Source of the DNA: Corynebacterium pseudodiphtheriticum DSM 44287
GTDB lineage: Bacteria > Actinomycetota > Actinomycetes > Mycobacteriales > Mycobacteriaceae
Direction: 5' to 3'
Assembly: GCF_000688415.1 (NCBI RefSeq)
Contig: NZ_JIAH01000011.1
Span: 62,001-126,000, forward strand
DNA length: 64,000 nucleotides
Positions within the stretch are counted from its first letter, which is position 1. Each line of letters opens with the position of its first letter. Under the pieces are notes generated by a model. That model did not search any database. It was not told the DNA's origin and saw nothing but the letters and a program-made list of their open reading frames with translations. The position numbers and the translations under genes are program-made. Shown here in pieces: positions 17,519-28,217 of the stretch.

Positions 17519-18325
17519 TTAAAAAGCTACTGGTCGCGGGCCCATTATATCGGTACCGACACGCACGATATCACTGCCTGCGGCGACGGCTTTCTCCAGG
17601 TCAGCTGACATTCCGGCCGACAGCTGCAGCCGTCTACCTACACGTTCGGCAAGGGAATCGCACATCATACGAGCATGCCGAAACACCGGCTCCGCTGCAG
17701 AATCCAAAGGAGGCACAACCATCACCCCGGCCAAGGTTACGTTCTTCAGCGTTTCGACGTGTTCGGCAAGTTGCATCAATGCATCGCCCTGGATTCCGCC
17801 ACGCGAGGTATCTCCATCGGCGGAATACTGCAGGAACACCGGCAGCGGATAGCCTTCGGTTCGTTGTTCACGCTCAATTGCCAGTGCGATCCCTCGGTCG
17901 AGGGCGTCGGCAAGCTTACGCGAATCCACCGAATGCACACTCGATGCCCAACGAGCTACCGCGTTGGCTTTCTTCGTTTGCACCTGGCCAATCATGTGGA
18001 ACCGCATCCCCGGAAGTTTCTCCGCTTTATCGCGTGCTTCCTGTTCTCTATTTTCGGCCACATCTGTCACACCAAGGTCGGCCAGGCTGGAGATCGACTC
18101 TACTGGATGAAACTTGGTCACCGGGAGCAATGTAATTTCTTCAGGATCACGCCCAGCGGCCCTGGCAGCTGTCGCTATACGCTGTGTGGTTTTCTGAAGA
18201 TTCCGGCGCAAAACATGCACGGACTCGTCTTCGCTTAATCCGGAACCATCGCGTTTGGATACCCCGGCCTGCGAAGGAAGTTTTTGCGAATCCTCCTGGT
18301 GCGCAGAAGGTTTATTGTCAGCCAT
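17519..18325 (-). CDS. yggS: PLP homeostasis protein (YggS/YlmE family)
   Basis: Pyridoxal-5'-phosphate-binding protein with an alanine-racemase-like barrel, involved in vitamin B6 and amino acid balance, not catalytic as a racemase. 268 residues, about 40 more than the usual 225-235 because of an N-terminal polar extension (to SEDESVHVLRRN). The PLP lysine is in LLPVTKFHPVE; VAENREQEARDKAE, FHMIGQVQTKKAN and SAGMSADLEKAVAAGSDIVRVGT are the other signatures. Between pgeF and sepF, the standard order. Confidence 0.93.
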   Translation of the reverse strand: MADNKPSAHQEDSQKLPSQAGVSKRDGSGLSEDESVHVLRRNLQKTTQRIATAARAAGRDPEEITLLPVTKFHPVESISSLADLGVTDVAENREQEARDKAEKLPGMRFHMIGQVQTKKANAVARWASSVHSVDSRKLADALDRGIALAIEREQRTEGYPLPVFLQYSADGDTSRGGIQGDALMQLAEHVETLKNVTLAGVMVVPPLDSAAEPVFRHARMMCDSLAERVGRRLQLSAGMSADLEKAVAAGSDIVRVGTDIMGPRPVAF

Positions 18326-18338
18326 ACTCCCTGCCCTG

Positions 18339-19109
18339 TTATTGCCCGGTCAACCAGATAACGCCTGCTTGACGTCCGGTAGTACCTTCTCGGCGGTAGG
18401 AAAAGAATTCTTCATCATCGATCGTGCACCGCGGGTCGGCTTCAATTGCGGTTACTCCCAACGCCATAAGTTGGCGAACTAGCCCGGCCCGAATATCCAG
18501 GCCCGCAGTGCCATTCGCAGTTTTGGTTCGGGAACCTGGAAGGTGCCGTTCGACGTCCATCGCCATGGCGTCAGGTACCTCATAATTTTTTCCACTAGCT
18601 GCCGGCCCCAGCAGTGCCTGTATCTTATTAGGCTGCGCACCGAGTTCGACCATGGCTTTGACGGTTCGCGGGACGATCCCGTTGCGCGCCCCGATGCGGC
18701 CGGCGTGTACCGCTGCACAGACCCCGGCACTGGTATCAGCTAACAAAACCGGTACGCAATCTGCCACTAGGACCCCTAGTGCCAGGCCTGGCAACGTAGT
18801 CACTAAAGCATCGGTAGCTTCAACCGGACTTTCGCTGGGGGCAGTCACTACGGTGACCGTATTCGTATGGAGCTGTTCCATCCACTGAATTTTTTGCAAC
18901 CCCAACACGCGCTCCAACCGCTCTCGGTTGTGCGCGACCGCTAGCGAGTCATCACCAACGTGGTTCGCCAAGTTAAAGGAATCATATGGTGCTTGCGATT
19001 CCCCACCTTTGCGCGTGGTAAACACCATGCGCACACGGCGCTTGTCGACGTTGCTGCCGCCCGCAGCTCCGGCTCCGACCGGTGAATGCGGAGATTCTGT
19101 AGAAGCCAT
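18339..19109 (-). CDS. pgeF: Purine nucleoside phosphorylase / laccase-domain protein (PgeF)
   Basis: Member of the YfiH/DUF152 family, reported as a zinc-dependent adenosine/inosine processing enzyme and as a peptidoglycan editing factor that removes mis-incorporated serine. 256 residues. Conserved residues appear in MEQLHTNTV (H), LVADCVPVLLAD (C) and AVHAGRIGARNGIV (H), the predicted metal-binding set. WRG in the usual AVHAGWRG motif is replaced by AVHAGRIG, so W is lost. It starts 9 bp after the ftsZ stop and is transcribed with it. Confidence 0.9.
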   Translation of the reverse strand: MASTESPHSPVGAGAAGGSNVDKRRVRMVFTTRKGGESQAPYDSFNLANHVGDDSLAVAHNRERLERVLGLQKIQWMEQLHTNTVTVVTAPSESPVEATDALVTTLPGLALGVLVADCVPVLLADTSAGVCAAVHAGRIGARNGIVPRTVKAMVELGAQPNKIQALLGPAASGKNYEVPDAMAMDVERHLPGSRTKTANGTAGLDIRAGLVRQLMALGVTAIEADPRCTIDDEEFFSYRREGTTGRQAGVIWLTGQ

Positions 19110-19118
19110 ATTCAGGTC

Positions 19119-20369
19119 TTAGCGCATGAAATCTGGCACGTCGAGGTCATCATCCGGATCCGTATCGCGGTGCGGCTGACGTGGTTCTGGTGCCTCCTGG
19201 AACCTGTCCGAGGTAGTAAACAAACCACCCGAGCGGCTGCTAGGCGTACGAGGTTTTTCGCGCTCACTAAACAACGATCCGCGTTCAGTGCGTGGAGCAC
19301 GAGGCTCAGCTCGCTGGGCGCGCGCTGCACTTTCTGCAGCAGGACCGCGCTGCGCTGACTGTGCAGACTGCCCCTGCCCTTCGGTTTGCGCAGCATGTGA
19401 GCCGTATTCGTCTTGCAAGTTAGCTTGCGCATCGAAACCAGTTGCAATGATAGTCACGCGCACTTCATCACCGAGGTTGTCGTCGATGATCGTGCCGAAG
19501 ATGATGTTGGCGTCAGGATCAGCTTTTTCTTCCACCATGGTCGAAGCCTGGTAAACCTCTTGCAGTCCAAGATCAGAACCACCGGCAATCGACAACAACA
19601 CGCCCTTTGCGCCTTCCATCGTCGATTCAAGCAATGGCGAATTTATGGCTTGCTCAGCAGCGGACATGACGCGGTCATCGCCACGTGCAGAGCCAACGCC
19701 CATCAATGCTGAGCCCGCTTCTGCCATAACCGAGCGAACGTCAGCAAAGTCGACATTGATCATGCCCGGAATGGTGATCAGGTTAGTGATACCCTGCACA
19801 CCATTGTGCAGAACCTCGTCGGCTGCCCGGAATGCCTCCATCATGGATAGATTTGCATCACCCAGCTGCAAGAGACGGTCGTTGGGAATGACAATCAAGG
19901 TATCGCAGACTTCCCGCAGCTCTGCGATACCTGCTTCTGCCTGGCGGGAGCGACGTGCGCCTTCGAACTTGAACGGACGGGTGACAACACCGACGGTCAG
20001 TGCACCCATCTTTTTAGCGATATTGGCCACCACTGGAGCTGCCCCGGTACCTGTCCCGCCGCCCTCTCCAGCGGTGACAAATACCATGTCAGCACCACGA
20101 AGGGTTTCTTCCAACTCTGACTTGGAATCTTCGGCGGAGGTGCGGCCAACTTCCGGGTTGGCTCCGGCACCCAGGCCACGGGTCGCTTCACGGCCGATGT
20201 CATGTTTGACGTCAGCGTCCGAAAACAGAAGTGCCTGCGAGTCCGTGTTAATCGCAACGAATTGGACCCCCTTAAGGCCCTCTTCGATCATGCGGTTCAC
20301 TGCGTTGACGCCGCCGCCGCCAACGCCAACGACCTTGATATCAGCAAGGTGATTGTTAGGTGAGGTCAT
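19119..20369 (-). CDS. ftsZ: Cell division protein FtsZ
   Basis: Tubulin-like GTPase that forms the division ring. 416 residues. N-terminal [20 protein letters not shown], the tubulin signature GGGTGTG at residues 103-109, and the T7 loop region ([14 protein letters not shown]) are intact. A variable linker rich in A, Q, R and P precedes the conserved C-terminal peptide [11 protein letters not shown], which is the SepF/FtsW-binding tail. The 200-bp gap to ftsQ is the largest in the downstream half of the cluster and probably contains extra promoters for ftsZ. Confidence 0.98.
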   Translation of the reverse strand: MTSPNNHLADIKVVGVGGGGVNAVNRMIEEGLKGVQFVAINTDSQALLFSDADVKHDIGREATRGLGAGANPEVGRTSAEDSKSELEETLRGADMVFVTAGEGGGTGTGAAPVVANIAKKMGALTVGVVTRPFKFEGARRSRQAEAGIAELREVCDTLIVIPNDRLLQLGDANLSMMEAFRAADEVLHNGVQGITNLITIPGMINVDFADVRSVMAEAGSALMGVGSARGDDRVMSAAEQAINSPLLESTMEGAKGVLLSIAGGSDLGLQEVYQASTMVEEKADPDANIIFGTIIDDNLGDEVRVTIIATGFDAQANLQDEYGSHAAQTEGQGQSAQSAQRGPAAESAARAQRAEPRAPRTERGSLFSEREKPRTPSSRSGGLFTTSDRFQEAPEPRQPHRDTDPDDDLDVPDFMR

Positions 20370-20570
20370 AAGAGGAATTCCGGCCTTTCAGGTTCTGCTT
20401 GTTCTGCTTGTCGACTTTCGCGGGCGCGTTACTCGACTATCTTGAGTGACACTTGTGTAATTTTGGCGCATATCCGCGCGCGTGTCGAACACCTAAACCT
20501 TTACTTTAGGGTATTGAACTGGGCTTTTAACCCAAACGTTCAGGTGATCACCCCCGGGATTACCCCCGAG

Positions 20571-21227
20571 TTAGCGGACGGTAACCAGCCCTGGATTCGA
20601 AATATCCCAATGCTGCCCGTCTCGGTGGAGAACATGCTCCAACGCGGCAGCTTTCTGTTCATTGATTTCGTCGACGCCCCAGTAAATCGTGCGCCCATCA
20701 TGCAAGTGTAACTCCATCGCATGAGACGCTTTCACCTCGACGGATGCAATGTCACGTCGCATTTCGGCAGGTATGGTCGCAATCGCCGATACGGCTGCAT
20801 TCACAGCCCCTTCATCTTCGATTGCACCGGAGATTTCTACGGCTTCGTCCGGCGGAGTGTCAATAAAAAAGGCATGCCCCTGGTGATCAATCAAATGTGG
20901 GCCATCATCATGCTCAATAAAGCCCACAACTTCCCGCTCCGTGATCTCAATTTCCACAGTCGACGGAAGATGCCGGGAAACAGTAACCCCACGGACCCAA
21001 GGCTGCTTCGCTATACGAGCGGCGGCCCCAGAAGCGTCTATTCGTAACAGGTTGTCGCCCTCCTGAATAGCACTGTCGTCCAAGATACTCGCCTCTGCAA
21101 CACGTTCGGTACCACTAATTTCGACCGAACTGACGCGCAGTACAGGAATAAACCAAAAAACAGCTGCCGTGAGGGCGAGTACCACGACGATCGCGGCTGT
21201 AGTAATCGTGATCGGTTTCGTTGCCAC
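20571..21227 (-). CDS. ftsQ: Cell division protein FtsQ
   Basis: Bitopic divisome protein. 218 residues: short cytoplasmic start, one transmembrane helix (ITTAAIVVVLALTAAVFWFI, about 7-27), the POTRA domain (VSSVEISGTERVAEASIL ... WVRGVTVSRHLPSTVEIEITER) and the FtsQ beta domain. GTG start at 21227, two bases after the murC stop codon, so translational coupling is likely. Cytoplasmic part is very short compared with mycobacterial FtsQ. Confidence 0.93.
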   Translation of the reverse strand: MATKPITITTAAIVVVLALTAAVFWFIPVLRVSSVEISGTERVAEASILDDSAIQEGDNLLRIDASGAAARIAKQPWVRGVTVSRHLPSTVEIEITEREVVGFIEHDDGPHLIDHQGHAFFIDTPPDEAVEISGAIEDEGAVNAAVSAIATIPAEMRRDIASVEVKASHAMELHLHDGRTIYWGVDEINEQKAAALEHVLHRDGQHWDISNPGLVTVR

Positions 21228-21229
21228 GG

Positions 21230-22834
21230 TTAGCGCCCGGCCTGATCCTCGACAGCGTGGGGCTTGAGCTCTTCACCATGAGGTTCCACAGCCTCGCCAG
21301 CGCTAACCAGCCGCAAATGCTGCAAAATCTCAGGAGCAAGTACGGTCACGGAACCGGCACCCATTGTCAACACCAGATCATGAGGCCCAGCCAACGATGC
21401 GACTGTCGCCGGTGCCGCCGCCATGTCTGGTTCATAACGCACCGTGACCGATTCTTCCATGGCGTTGGTAATGATCCTTGAGGTCAACCCTTCCACCGGA
21501 GTTTCACGCGCACCGAAGATATCGAGAACCACGCATGCGTCGGCCAGCGAAAGCGCCTGTGCAAATTCTTGATAGAACTCTTTAGTACGCGAATACAAGT
21601 GAGGCTGGAAACAAGCAATGACTTTCCCGCCATTAGCCTCCGCTAAGACCTGTTCACGAGCAGCTGTAAGCACCGCCATAACCTCGGTCGGGTGATGCGC
21701 ATAATCGTCGTACACCTTCGCACCATGCAACGCACCGGAAGACACATCGCCATGGTATTCGAAACGACGACGGACGCCCGCGAAACTAGCAACACCTTCT
21801 GCCAATTTTTGCGGGTCCGCACCTGCAGCGGCACCAGCCAACACCGCTGCAACCGAATTCAACACCATGTGATATCCGGGTGTCTGCACTAAATAATCCA
21901 ACGCAATATCCCGTTGCGCTGCTACAAACTGGTTGTTCTGAAGTGCTACAGCGTCGGGGACACGCACCTGCACCCACACGCGAGTACCGGCGGCCAAAAC
22001 TTGTGTTCCGGTTACCTCTGCCACCAGCAAATCTGCCACTTCTGGCGCTCTGGTTTGTGAGGAAGTTCCGTACCCCAAAACCGTGATTCCACGACGCGCG
22101 CATGCTACTGCCAGGTCAGCGGTGTGCTTATCGTCCAGGCAAGCCACTAACACTCCGTCGTTTTCGATGAGCTCAGCAAAGTCTTGAAAGACCTGGAAAT
22201 AATTTTCCGGGCTGCCAAAATAATCCAAATGATCCGGCTCTATGTTGGTTACTACCGCGATAGACGGGCGGTAACGAAGTAGCGAGGCGTCGGATTCATC
22301 CGCTTCCGCGACAAAAATGTCTCCACTACCGTGATGGGCGTTGGTGCCGGCACGATTAAGCTGGCCCCCGATTGCAAAGGAAGGGTCAGCACCGGCACCC
22401 TGCAAAGCAGTAACAGCCATCGACGTAGTCGAAGTCTTACCGTGTGTGCCCGCGATCAGTACCTGGGTATAGCCTTCCATAAGCTCGGCTAGCAGATCTG
22501 AACGCCGGATGACTGGAATTCCATGTTCGGCTGCAGCCTGCAACTCCGGGTTTTCTTTCGGAATTGCAGCGAATGAGGTAACCACCACCGTCGGCAAGCT
22601 ACCCGTTAACTGTAAATTTTCTGCCTTGTGGCCTACTGCGATCTCAGCCCCCATTGAGCGCAGCGCACGCACTGGACGCGAGTCTTTCACATCGGAACCA
22701 GACACTTTCGCCCCACGCGCCAAGAGGATTCGAGCCACACCCGACATTCCCGCGCCGCCGATGCCGACTAAGTGCACTCGCGACAAATCAACCGTATCCG
22801 GATCAGTATTCAATTCAGCGTGCTGTTCTGACAC
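21230..22834 (-). CDS. murC: UDP-N-acetylmuramate--L-alanine ligase
   Basis: Adds L-Ala to UDP-MurNAc, first step of stem-peptide synthesis. 534 residues, somewhat longer than typical (about 480-490) because of an insertion with [25 protein letters not shown] in the central domain and a C-terminal tail. Dinucleotide-like [14 protein letters not shown], the ATP-binding [24 protein letters not shown] and [10 protein letters not shown] motifs are present. GTG start with AGGAGA upstream. Confidence 0.96.
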   Translation of the reverse strand: MSEQHAELNTDPDTVDLSRVHLVGIGGAGMSGVARILLARGAKVSGSDVKDSRPVRALRSMGAEIAVGHKAENLQLTGSLPTVVVTSFAAIPKENPELQAAAEHGIPVIRRSDLLAELMEGYTQVLIAGTHGKTSTTSMAVTALQGAGADPSFAIGGQLNRAGTNAHHGSGDIFVAEADESDASLLRYRPSIAVVTNIEPDHLDYFGSPENYFQVFQDFAELIENDGVLVACLDDKHTADLAVACARRGITVLGYGTSSQTRAPEVADLLVAEVTGTQVLAAGTRVWVQVRVPDAVALQNNQFVAAQRDIALDYLVQTPGYHMVLNSVAAVLAGAAAGADPQKLAEGVASFAGVRRRFEYHGDVSSGALHGAKVYDDYAHHPTEVMAVLTAAREQVLAEANGGKVIACFQPHLYSRTKEFYQEFAQALSLADACVVLDIFGARETPVEGLTSRIITNAMEESVTVRYEPDMAAAPATVASLAGPHDLVLTMGAGSVTVLAPEILQHLRLVSAGEAVEPHGEELKPHAVEDQAGR

Positions 22835-22858
22835 GACAGTCTCCTAGCTCTGAGATTC

Positions 22859-24001
22859 TTATGTGCTGCTGGCTTCGTGGCTAGTACCTTCCGCGGAGGT
22901 AAAAGGAGAAGGATTAACCGAATTATCGAAAATGATACGCTCAGCTAGTCGCCACGCAGCATCACCTTGTTGGCTGGCAGCAGCCGCGGTGCACATCCGC
23001 TGGTAGGTGCCACTATCGCCCAGAATGGAAGACACCTCGTTGTACATCGTATCTGGAGAGAATTTAGCGTCGTCAATCTTACGCGCTGCACCTTCCGCTA
23101 CCACGGCTTCGCAATTCAAGCCTTGTTCGCCATTACCATGCGGCAGCGGAACATAGACAGCAGGTAAACCGCTAGCAGAGACTTCAGCGACGGTCATCGC
23201 GCCGGAACGACATACGACCAAGTCCGCTACAGCCAACGCAGCAGCCATGTCTTCGATATACGGCAGAGACACATAGTGCGGGTGTTCATGCGGTGGCTGG
23301 TTTTTCTTTCCATAGGCGTGCAAAATCTGGTAGCCCGCGTCGACAAGCCTGTCGACGCTCCCAGCTACCGCAGCATTTATCGAAGCAGCTCCCTGGGAGC
23401 CCCCGGTAACCAAAATGGTCGGCCGGTCTTCGACAAGACCAAAAATCTCCCGGGCCCGGGCGGTTTTTTCGCCGTTCGGATCTCCCCCAGCCAGCTGTGG
23501 ACGCACGGGAACACCGACGATGTCGCCTGGCATCCCAGATCCAGCAATCGCGTTAAAACCGGTTCCGCCCAGCCGCACCCCCATTTTGTTGGCCATGCCC
23601 GCCAAAGCATTGGTCTCTAGGACATAAAACGGAATACCAAGCGATTTCGCAGCTAAATAAGCTGATGCAGAAACGTAACCACCAGTGCCAAACACAGCAT
23701 CCGCACGGTTTTTCTTCAAAATCTTTCGGGCTTGCCGGATGGAACGCACTACCTTAAACGGCAGTGCAAACAAGTCGGCGTTAATCCGGCGCGGCACCGG
23801 CACGGGTGTAATCAATTCCAGATCAAAACCGCGCGCCGGAATGATATCGCTTTCTAGCCCCCGCGAGGTACCTAATGCCAGAACCTGCGCGCCGTAACGG
23901 TTTCGCAACACCTCACCAACGGCCAAGGCCGGCTCAATGTGCCCGGCGGTTCCCCCTCCAGCGAGGACAATGGTCAGTGCCGAATCGGTGGTTGACGCCA
24001 T
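22859..24001 (-). CDS. murG: Lipid II synthase MurG (N-acetylglucosaminyltransferase)
   Basis: Transfers GlcNAc from UDP-GlcNAc to lipid I on the inner face of the membrane. 380 residues. Glycine-rich LAGGGTAGHIEPALAV, GTGGYVSASAYLAA, VTGGSQGAASIN and the acceptor/UDP site CRSGAMTVAEVSASGLPAVYVPLP are seen. The start overlaps the end of ftsW by 28 bp, suggesting coupled translation. Confidence 0.97.
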   Translation of the reverse strand: MASTTDSALTIVLAGGGTAGHIEPALAVGEVLRNRYGAQVLALGTSRGLESDIIPARGFDLELITPVPVPRRINADLFALPFKVVRSIRQARKILKKNRADAVFGTGGYVSASAYLAAKSLGIPFYVLETNALAGMANKMGVRLGGTGFNAIAGSGMPGDIVGVPVRPQLAGGDPNGEKTARAREIFGLVEDRPTILVTGGSQGAASINAAVAGSVDRLVDAGYQILHAYGKKNQPPHEHPHYVSLPYIEDMAAALAVADLVVCRSGAMTVAEVSASGLPAVYVPLPHGNGEQGLNCEAVVAEGAARKIDDAKFSPDTMYNEVSSILGDSGTYQRMCTAAAASQQGDAAWRLAERIIFDNSVNPSPFTSAEGTSHEASST

Positions 24002-25518
24002 GTTCCTGATTGGCCTTTCTGGTTCGGGTACGAATTTAGATTATCGTGCATACCGTGTTTCGAGCTTACGGCCGTGTGCGCTGCACGTGTCACACTCCGC
24101 GAACGCGACGTTACTGCAGCGCCGAAGCGCTGTTCTGTACGACGCTGCTCCGTCCGTCGACGTTCCGGGCGCGATTTTTCCGGTCCGCGTGCGGGCTGGC
24201 GCCGACCGGCGCGCTCACGCGAACGTTGGCCACCAGCTGCGGCGCGAGAAGATCGAACGTCGACAGTTGGTTCTGGAATCATAAACACGCGGTCAAACAA
24301 CGGTCGCCCATAGCTTTGCATATACGACACTGCTTCCGGCTCATGCCGCGCCACAGAAGCAAGCAGCCCCATGGCACCAAGCGTAACGACGGTTGAGGTA
24401 CCGCCGGAAGAAATCAGTGGCAGCTGCACACCAGTCATCGGCATCAAGCCAATGACATAGGAGACGTTATAAAACGCCTGTGAGACGACGGTAGCCGTCA
24501 ACGTTGCTGCCAGCAGCGACTGAAACTGATTTTGGGCACGCATGGCGGTGCGCAGGCCAAAAATTCCCAGCAACACGAACATCATGATGACCAAAACTCC
24601 GCCAAACAATCCGAGTTCTTCGCCGATAATGGCAAACACGAAGTCATTTTTGGCTTCCGGCAAATAGAACCACTTAGCGCGCGACTGGCCGATTCCAACA
24701 CCTGTCATAGAGCCGTCGGCAAGCGACAAGAAGCCCTGGTAAGTCTGAAACGCCGAGCCCCGAGTATCTGAGAAGTTACCCGTGAATGCCCCGAAGAACG
24801 TCGTAAAGCGATCACTTCGGTAGCCCCCACCAAGAAAGACGAAAACTAGCCCAACCACAAGGCCGAGGACCGCCAGAGCAATCACCCGCCAGTTAATTCC
24901 CGCAAAAAACAGAGTGAAACCGACGATGACGGCGAACGTCATCGCTACGCCCAGGTTTCCTTCGGCAAGCATGGCACCGAAAAACAACACAGAGACCAAG
25001 ATGTAAATCACAAACGGGTTAGTGAGCTTCACTTCGTTCAGATTGCGCGGTGGTCGTTTGTTTGCCAGACTCAACGCGCCAAACATTGCTACGGCAATAC
25101 GAGCAATCTCCGACGGTTGCAGGCGAATCGGTCCCAACACGATCCAAGACTGCGAGCCAACCTCATTACGTCCAACGCCAATGCCGGGAACGAAGACCAA
25201 CATGGTCAAAATGGCTGCGAAAGCTAGAAACCATGGCGTGAGCTTCTTCACCTTAGCAAAAGGCGTGCGCAATGCAGCCCAGAAAACCGCCAGCCCCAAC
25301 ACCACATAAAAGGTTTGCCTTATCGCTTGCGCCCAGACAGTATTGCCTTCAATGACAGACCACGTCATGGTCGCAGAGAACGCCATGACGACTCCGATGC
25401 CCACCAACACGAAAATGGAAATACGCAGCATTAAATAATCCAAGCCTGGATGCTTAGGCATGCTGAATTTCCAGTTACGCAATAAACGTCGACGGCGTTG
25501 CGGGGTCTGTGTGGCCAT
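23974..25518 (-). CDS. ftsW: Septal SEDS glycosyltransferase FtsW
   Basis: Peptidoglycan polymerase of the SEDS family, working with FtsI at the septum. 514 residues with about ten transmembrane helices, the conserved NLGVAMTFAVIVGFTLFFAGINW and QRSGYR-like GGGYRSDRFTTFFGAF segments, GVGIGQSRAKWFYLPEAKNDFVFA, and VNVSYVIGLMPMTGVQLPLISSGGTSTVV. A basic, arginine-rich C-terminal tail of about 80 residues follows, as in other actinobacterial FtsW proteins. Start ATG two bases after murD. Confidence 0.96.
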   Translation of the reverse strand: MATQTPQRRRRLLRNWKFSMPKHPGLDYLMLRISIFVLVGIGVVMAFSATMTWSVIEGNTVWAQAIRQTFYVVLGLAVFWAALRTPFAKVKKLTPWFLAFAAILTMLVFVPGIGVGRNEVGSQSWIVLGPIRLQPSEIARIAVAMFGALSLANKRPPRNLNEVKLTNPFVIYILVSVLFFGAMLAEGNLGVAMTFAVIVGFTLFFAGINWRVIALAVLGLVVGLVFVFLGGGYRSDRFTTFFGAFTGNFSDTRGSAFQTYQGFLSLADGSMTGVGIGQSRAKWFYLPEAKNDFVFAIIGEELGLFGGVLVIMMFVLLGIFGLRTAMRAQNQFQSLLAATLTATVVSQAFYNVSYVIGLMPMTGVQLPLISSGGTSTVVTLGAMGLLASVARHEPEAVSYMQSYGRPLFDRVFMIPEPTVDVRSSRAAAGGQRSRERAGRRQPARGPEKSRPERRRTEQRRTEQRFGAAVTSRSRSVTRAAHTAVSSKHGMHDNLNSYPNQKGQSGTWRQPPIRH

Positions 25519-25520
25519 AG

Positions 25521-27038
25521 TTAACCAGAGTAGTCGGATGTGGCACGAGCAAACAGATCGCCACGCTGTGCCATCCCAGAAAACATGTCGAGGGAGGCTG
25601 CGGCTGGAGCAAGCAGTACAGTATCCCCAGCACTCGCCTGCTTATGCGCTGCGGCAACAGCCAATTCCATACAACGTTGCGGATCCTGCTCGGAAATTAG
25701 CTCTACCGGAATACCCGGCGCTTGCCTGTGCAATGTCTCAGCGATGGCGTGCCTATCAACACCAATGAGCACCACTGCTTTCAGCCGGTGCGCTTCTGCA
25801 CGCACGAGCTCCTCCACACTGGCTCCTTTTAACTGGCCGCCAGCAACCCAGATAATAGACTCCAACCCAGCCATGGCAGCTTGGGCTGCGTGCGGGTTCG
25901 TAGCTTTGGAGTTATCGATATAGTCGATTCCTGCAATAGTGGCGACCACAGCTCCGCGGTGGGCAGCCACCCGGTATCGTGCCAGTCCAGCCGCAATATC
26001 GTGCGGTGCCACTCCATAGTCATACGCCGCTGCTGCAGCAGCTCCAGCGTCCAAGATTCCGGCAGCCCCTGGTGGTTGCAAACCTTCGATTTGGGCTAAT
26101 TCCGTCATGGTGGATTCTTGAGCGTTCTCGCTATCTAGGCCTTCTCCGACTAAAACCTCTTCTGCCAGAACTAAAGCGCGGTCCCGTACTCCTACCTGCC
26201 CAGTTATCGGCGCATATTGGGTGAAACCACGGGTGGTCCCAGTCCCGCCGTCCTCGGCTGCAGCATCTCGCTCATCGGAAATGCGGCGCGCTACCGCGTC
26301 ATCAATGCCCACCACGCGCTTGGCAGCACGCAAAACGGTAGCTTTGTCTGCAGCATAAGCGGCGAAACTGCCATGCCAATCAATGTGGTCATCTGCAATA
26401 TTCAGCAACACCCCCACATCTGGAATCAGGGTTGGCGCCCAATGGAGCTGGAAACTAGACGCTTCCAGCACCAGGATGTCTACGCGCGGGCGAGCTGCCA
26501 GTGCTTCGAAAACAGAAGCACCAATATTGCCGGTGGCCATCGCGCGCTTACCGACGCGCGCACCATGAGCATCCATGATGGAGCTCAGCATCCCAGTAGT
26601 AGTTGTCTTGCCATTGGTCCCGGTGACCACTAACCAATCACGGCAGGGCCCATAAACTCCGGCTCGGTCCAACCGGAAACCAAGTTCGACGTCGCCAATG
26701 ACCTCTAAGCCCGCCCGTTTCGCAGCAATCAATAGCGGCGCATGTGGGGGCCAACCAGGGCTAGTGACGACGAGATCTAAAGCAGCAAGTTCGCGATCAT
26801 CTTCGAAATCTACTGCAGTAGCTGCAACCGGTATCACCCGTGGTGCGCGGTCTGCAGAGCCATGTACCCCTTTGTCAAGTGTGAGAAATTGTTTCAACTC
26901 CTCAGCAAGCGCAGAAGCTGCAGCCAGATTGTTATCGGCGATGATCACGTCTGCGCCGAGTTGCACCAGGGCACGTGCACAACCAGCACCCGAGACACCT
27001 GCACCCGCGACGAGCACGCGCTTGAGTTGCGTTTTCAT
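25521..27038 (-). CDS. murD: UDP-N-acetylmuramoylalanine--D-glutamate ligase
   Basis: Adds D-Glu to UDP-MurNAc-L-Ala. 505 residues. ATP-binding VTGTNGKTTTTGMLSSIM, LNIADDHIDWHGSF, and YIDNSKATNPHAAQAAMAG with DNSKATN typical of MurD. It contains an extra acidic, glutamate-rich insertion (VGEGLDSENAQESTMTELAQ) compared with the compact E. coli enzyme. Between mraY (7 bp) and ftsW (2 bp). Confidence 0.96.
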   Translation of the reverse strand: MKTQLKRVLVAGAGVSGAGCARALVQLGADVIIADNNLAAASALAEELKQFLTLDKGVHGSADRAPRVIPVAATAVDFEDDRELAALDLVVTSPGWPPHAPLLIAAKRAGLEVIGDVELGFRLDRAGVYGPCRDWLVVTGTNGKTTTTGMLSSIMDAHGARVGKRAMATGNIGASVFEALAARPRVDILVLEASSFQLHWAPTLIPDVGVLLNIADDHIDWHGSFAAYAADKATVLRAAKRVVGIDDAVARRISDERDAAAEDGGTGTTRGFTQYAPITGQVGVRDRALVLAEEVLVGEGLDSENAQESTMTELAQIEGLQPPGAAGILDAGAAAAAAYDYGVAPHDIAAGLARYRVAAHRGAVVATIAGIDYIDNSKATNPHAAQAAMAGLESIIWVAGGQLKGASVEELVRAEAHRLKAVVLIGVDRHAIAETLHRQAPGIPVELISEQDPQRCMELAVAAAHKQASAGDTVLLAPAAASLDMFSGMAQRGDLFARATSDYSG

Positions 27039-27045
27039 TAGCGTC

Positions 27046-28143
27046 CTAACCTGTCAGAAGCAGCCATTCGCCGTAGAACAGCGAGGTACCAAAAATCACT
27101 GCCATGGCGGAGAGCAACCAGAATCGGATAACCACCGAGGTTTCGGCCCAGCCACCATTTTCGAAGTGGTGATGGATTGGTGCCATACGGAAGAAGCGTT
27201 TGCCGGTGGTACGGAAGACCACTATCTGGATAACCACCGATGCTGCTTCGATGACGAAAATAGAACCGATGATAATCATCAACAATTCAGTCCGTGTGGT
27301 GACCGAAATGCCAGCCACCAATCCACCCAGGGCGAGCGATCCAGTATCCCCCATGAAAATCTTCGCCGGGGCTGCATTCCACCACAAAAAGCCCAAACTC
27401 GCGCCTAATCCTGCAGCGGCCAAAATCGCAATATCGAGTGGATCACGCACCTGGTAACAAGCGGCGTCGACCGCATGGGCGCAAGAATTTCGGAATTGCC
27501 AGAAGGTAATCAGCGTGTATCCGCCCATCACCAGTGCGGTGGAACCCGCAGCCAGCCCATCCAAACCATCAGTGAAGTTCACTGCGTTGGACCACGCGGA
27601 GATCAGGATATACATGAAGATCACAAAAGCAATCGTTCCGATGATGATCCCGCCGGCTGCGATGTCGAAAGTCTCAATATCGCGGATAAATGACAGATTG
27701 GTGGTGCCTGGAGTCAGCCCCTCATCGTTCGGAAACTGCAGCACCAAAACAGCGAAGGCGATCGCTAAAAATAACTGCCCGACGAGCTTGCCGGTCTTAT
27801 TTAGCCCTAAGTTCCGCGACTTAAACAGCTTGATTGAGTCGTCCATAAAGCCAAGACCGGCGAGGCCAAGCATCAAGCCAAGAACTAATAAACCGGATGC
27901 AGTGAAGGAGCCCGCATTAGTCAGCCAGCCGTATATGTTGACCAAGACATAAGCAATCGTGATCCCCAGCACGATCGCGATACCGCCCATGGTGGGCGTA
28001 CCACGTTTACGCATATGCGAACGTGGCCCATCTTCGCGGATCTCCTGGCCCCGGCCCACGTTGGTAAAATACCGAACCAGCACCGGAGTCGTGAAGATTG
28101 CGACCAGGAAGCTGATAACGCCGGAGAGAATAATCTGAGTCAC
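27046..28143 (-). CDS. mraY: Phospho-N-acetylmuramoyl-pentapeptide transferase
   Basis: Makes lipid I from UDP-MurNAc-pentapeptide and undecaprenyl phosphate in the membrane. 365 residues, about ten helices. Catalytic and magnesium residues are in [16 protein letters not shown] (DD), [12 protein letters not shown] and [12 protein letters not shown]. The HHH motif appears as [11 protein letters not shown] start at 28143. A 74-bp gap separates it from murF. Confidence 0.97.
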   Translation of the reverse strand: MTQIILSGVISFLVAIFTTPVLVRYFTNVGRGQEIREDGPRSHMRKRGTPTMGGIAIVLGITIAYVLVNIYGWLTNAGSFTASGLLVLGLMLGLAGLGFMDDSIKLFKSRNLGLNKTGKLVGQLFLAIAFAVLVLQFPNDEGLTPGTTNLSFIRDIETFDIAAGGIIIGTIAFVIFMYILISAWSNAVNFTDGLDGLAAGSTALVMGGYTLITFWQFRNSCAHAVDAACYQVRDPLDIAILAAAGLGASLGFLWWNAAPAKIFMGDTGSLALGGLVAGISVTTRTELLMIIIGSIFVIEAASVVIQIVVFRTTGKRFFRMAPIHHHFENGGWAETSVVIRFWLLSAMAVIFGTSLFYGEWLLLTG

Positions 28144-28217
28144 TGGTTACTATTCCTTATGCTTTTTCTCAATACTTTTAATCGAAAGCGCTTCGGTTTA
28201 CTGCGAGCATCCGCACA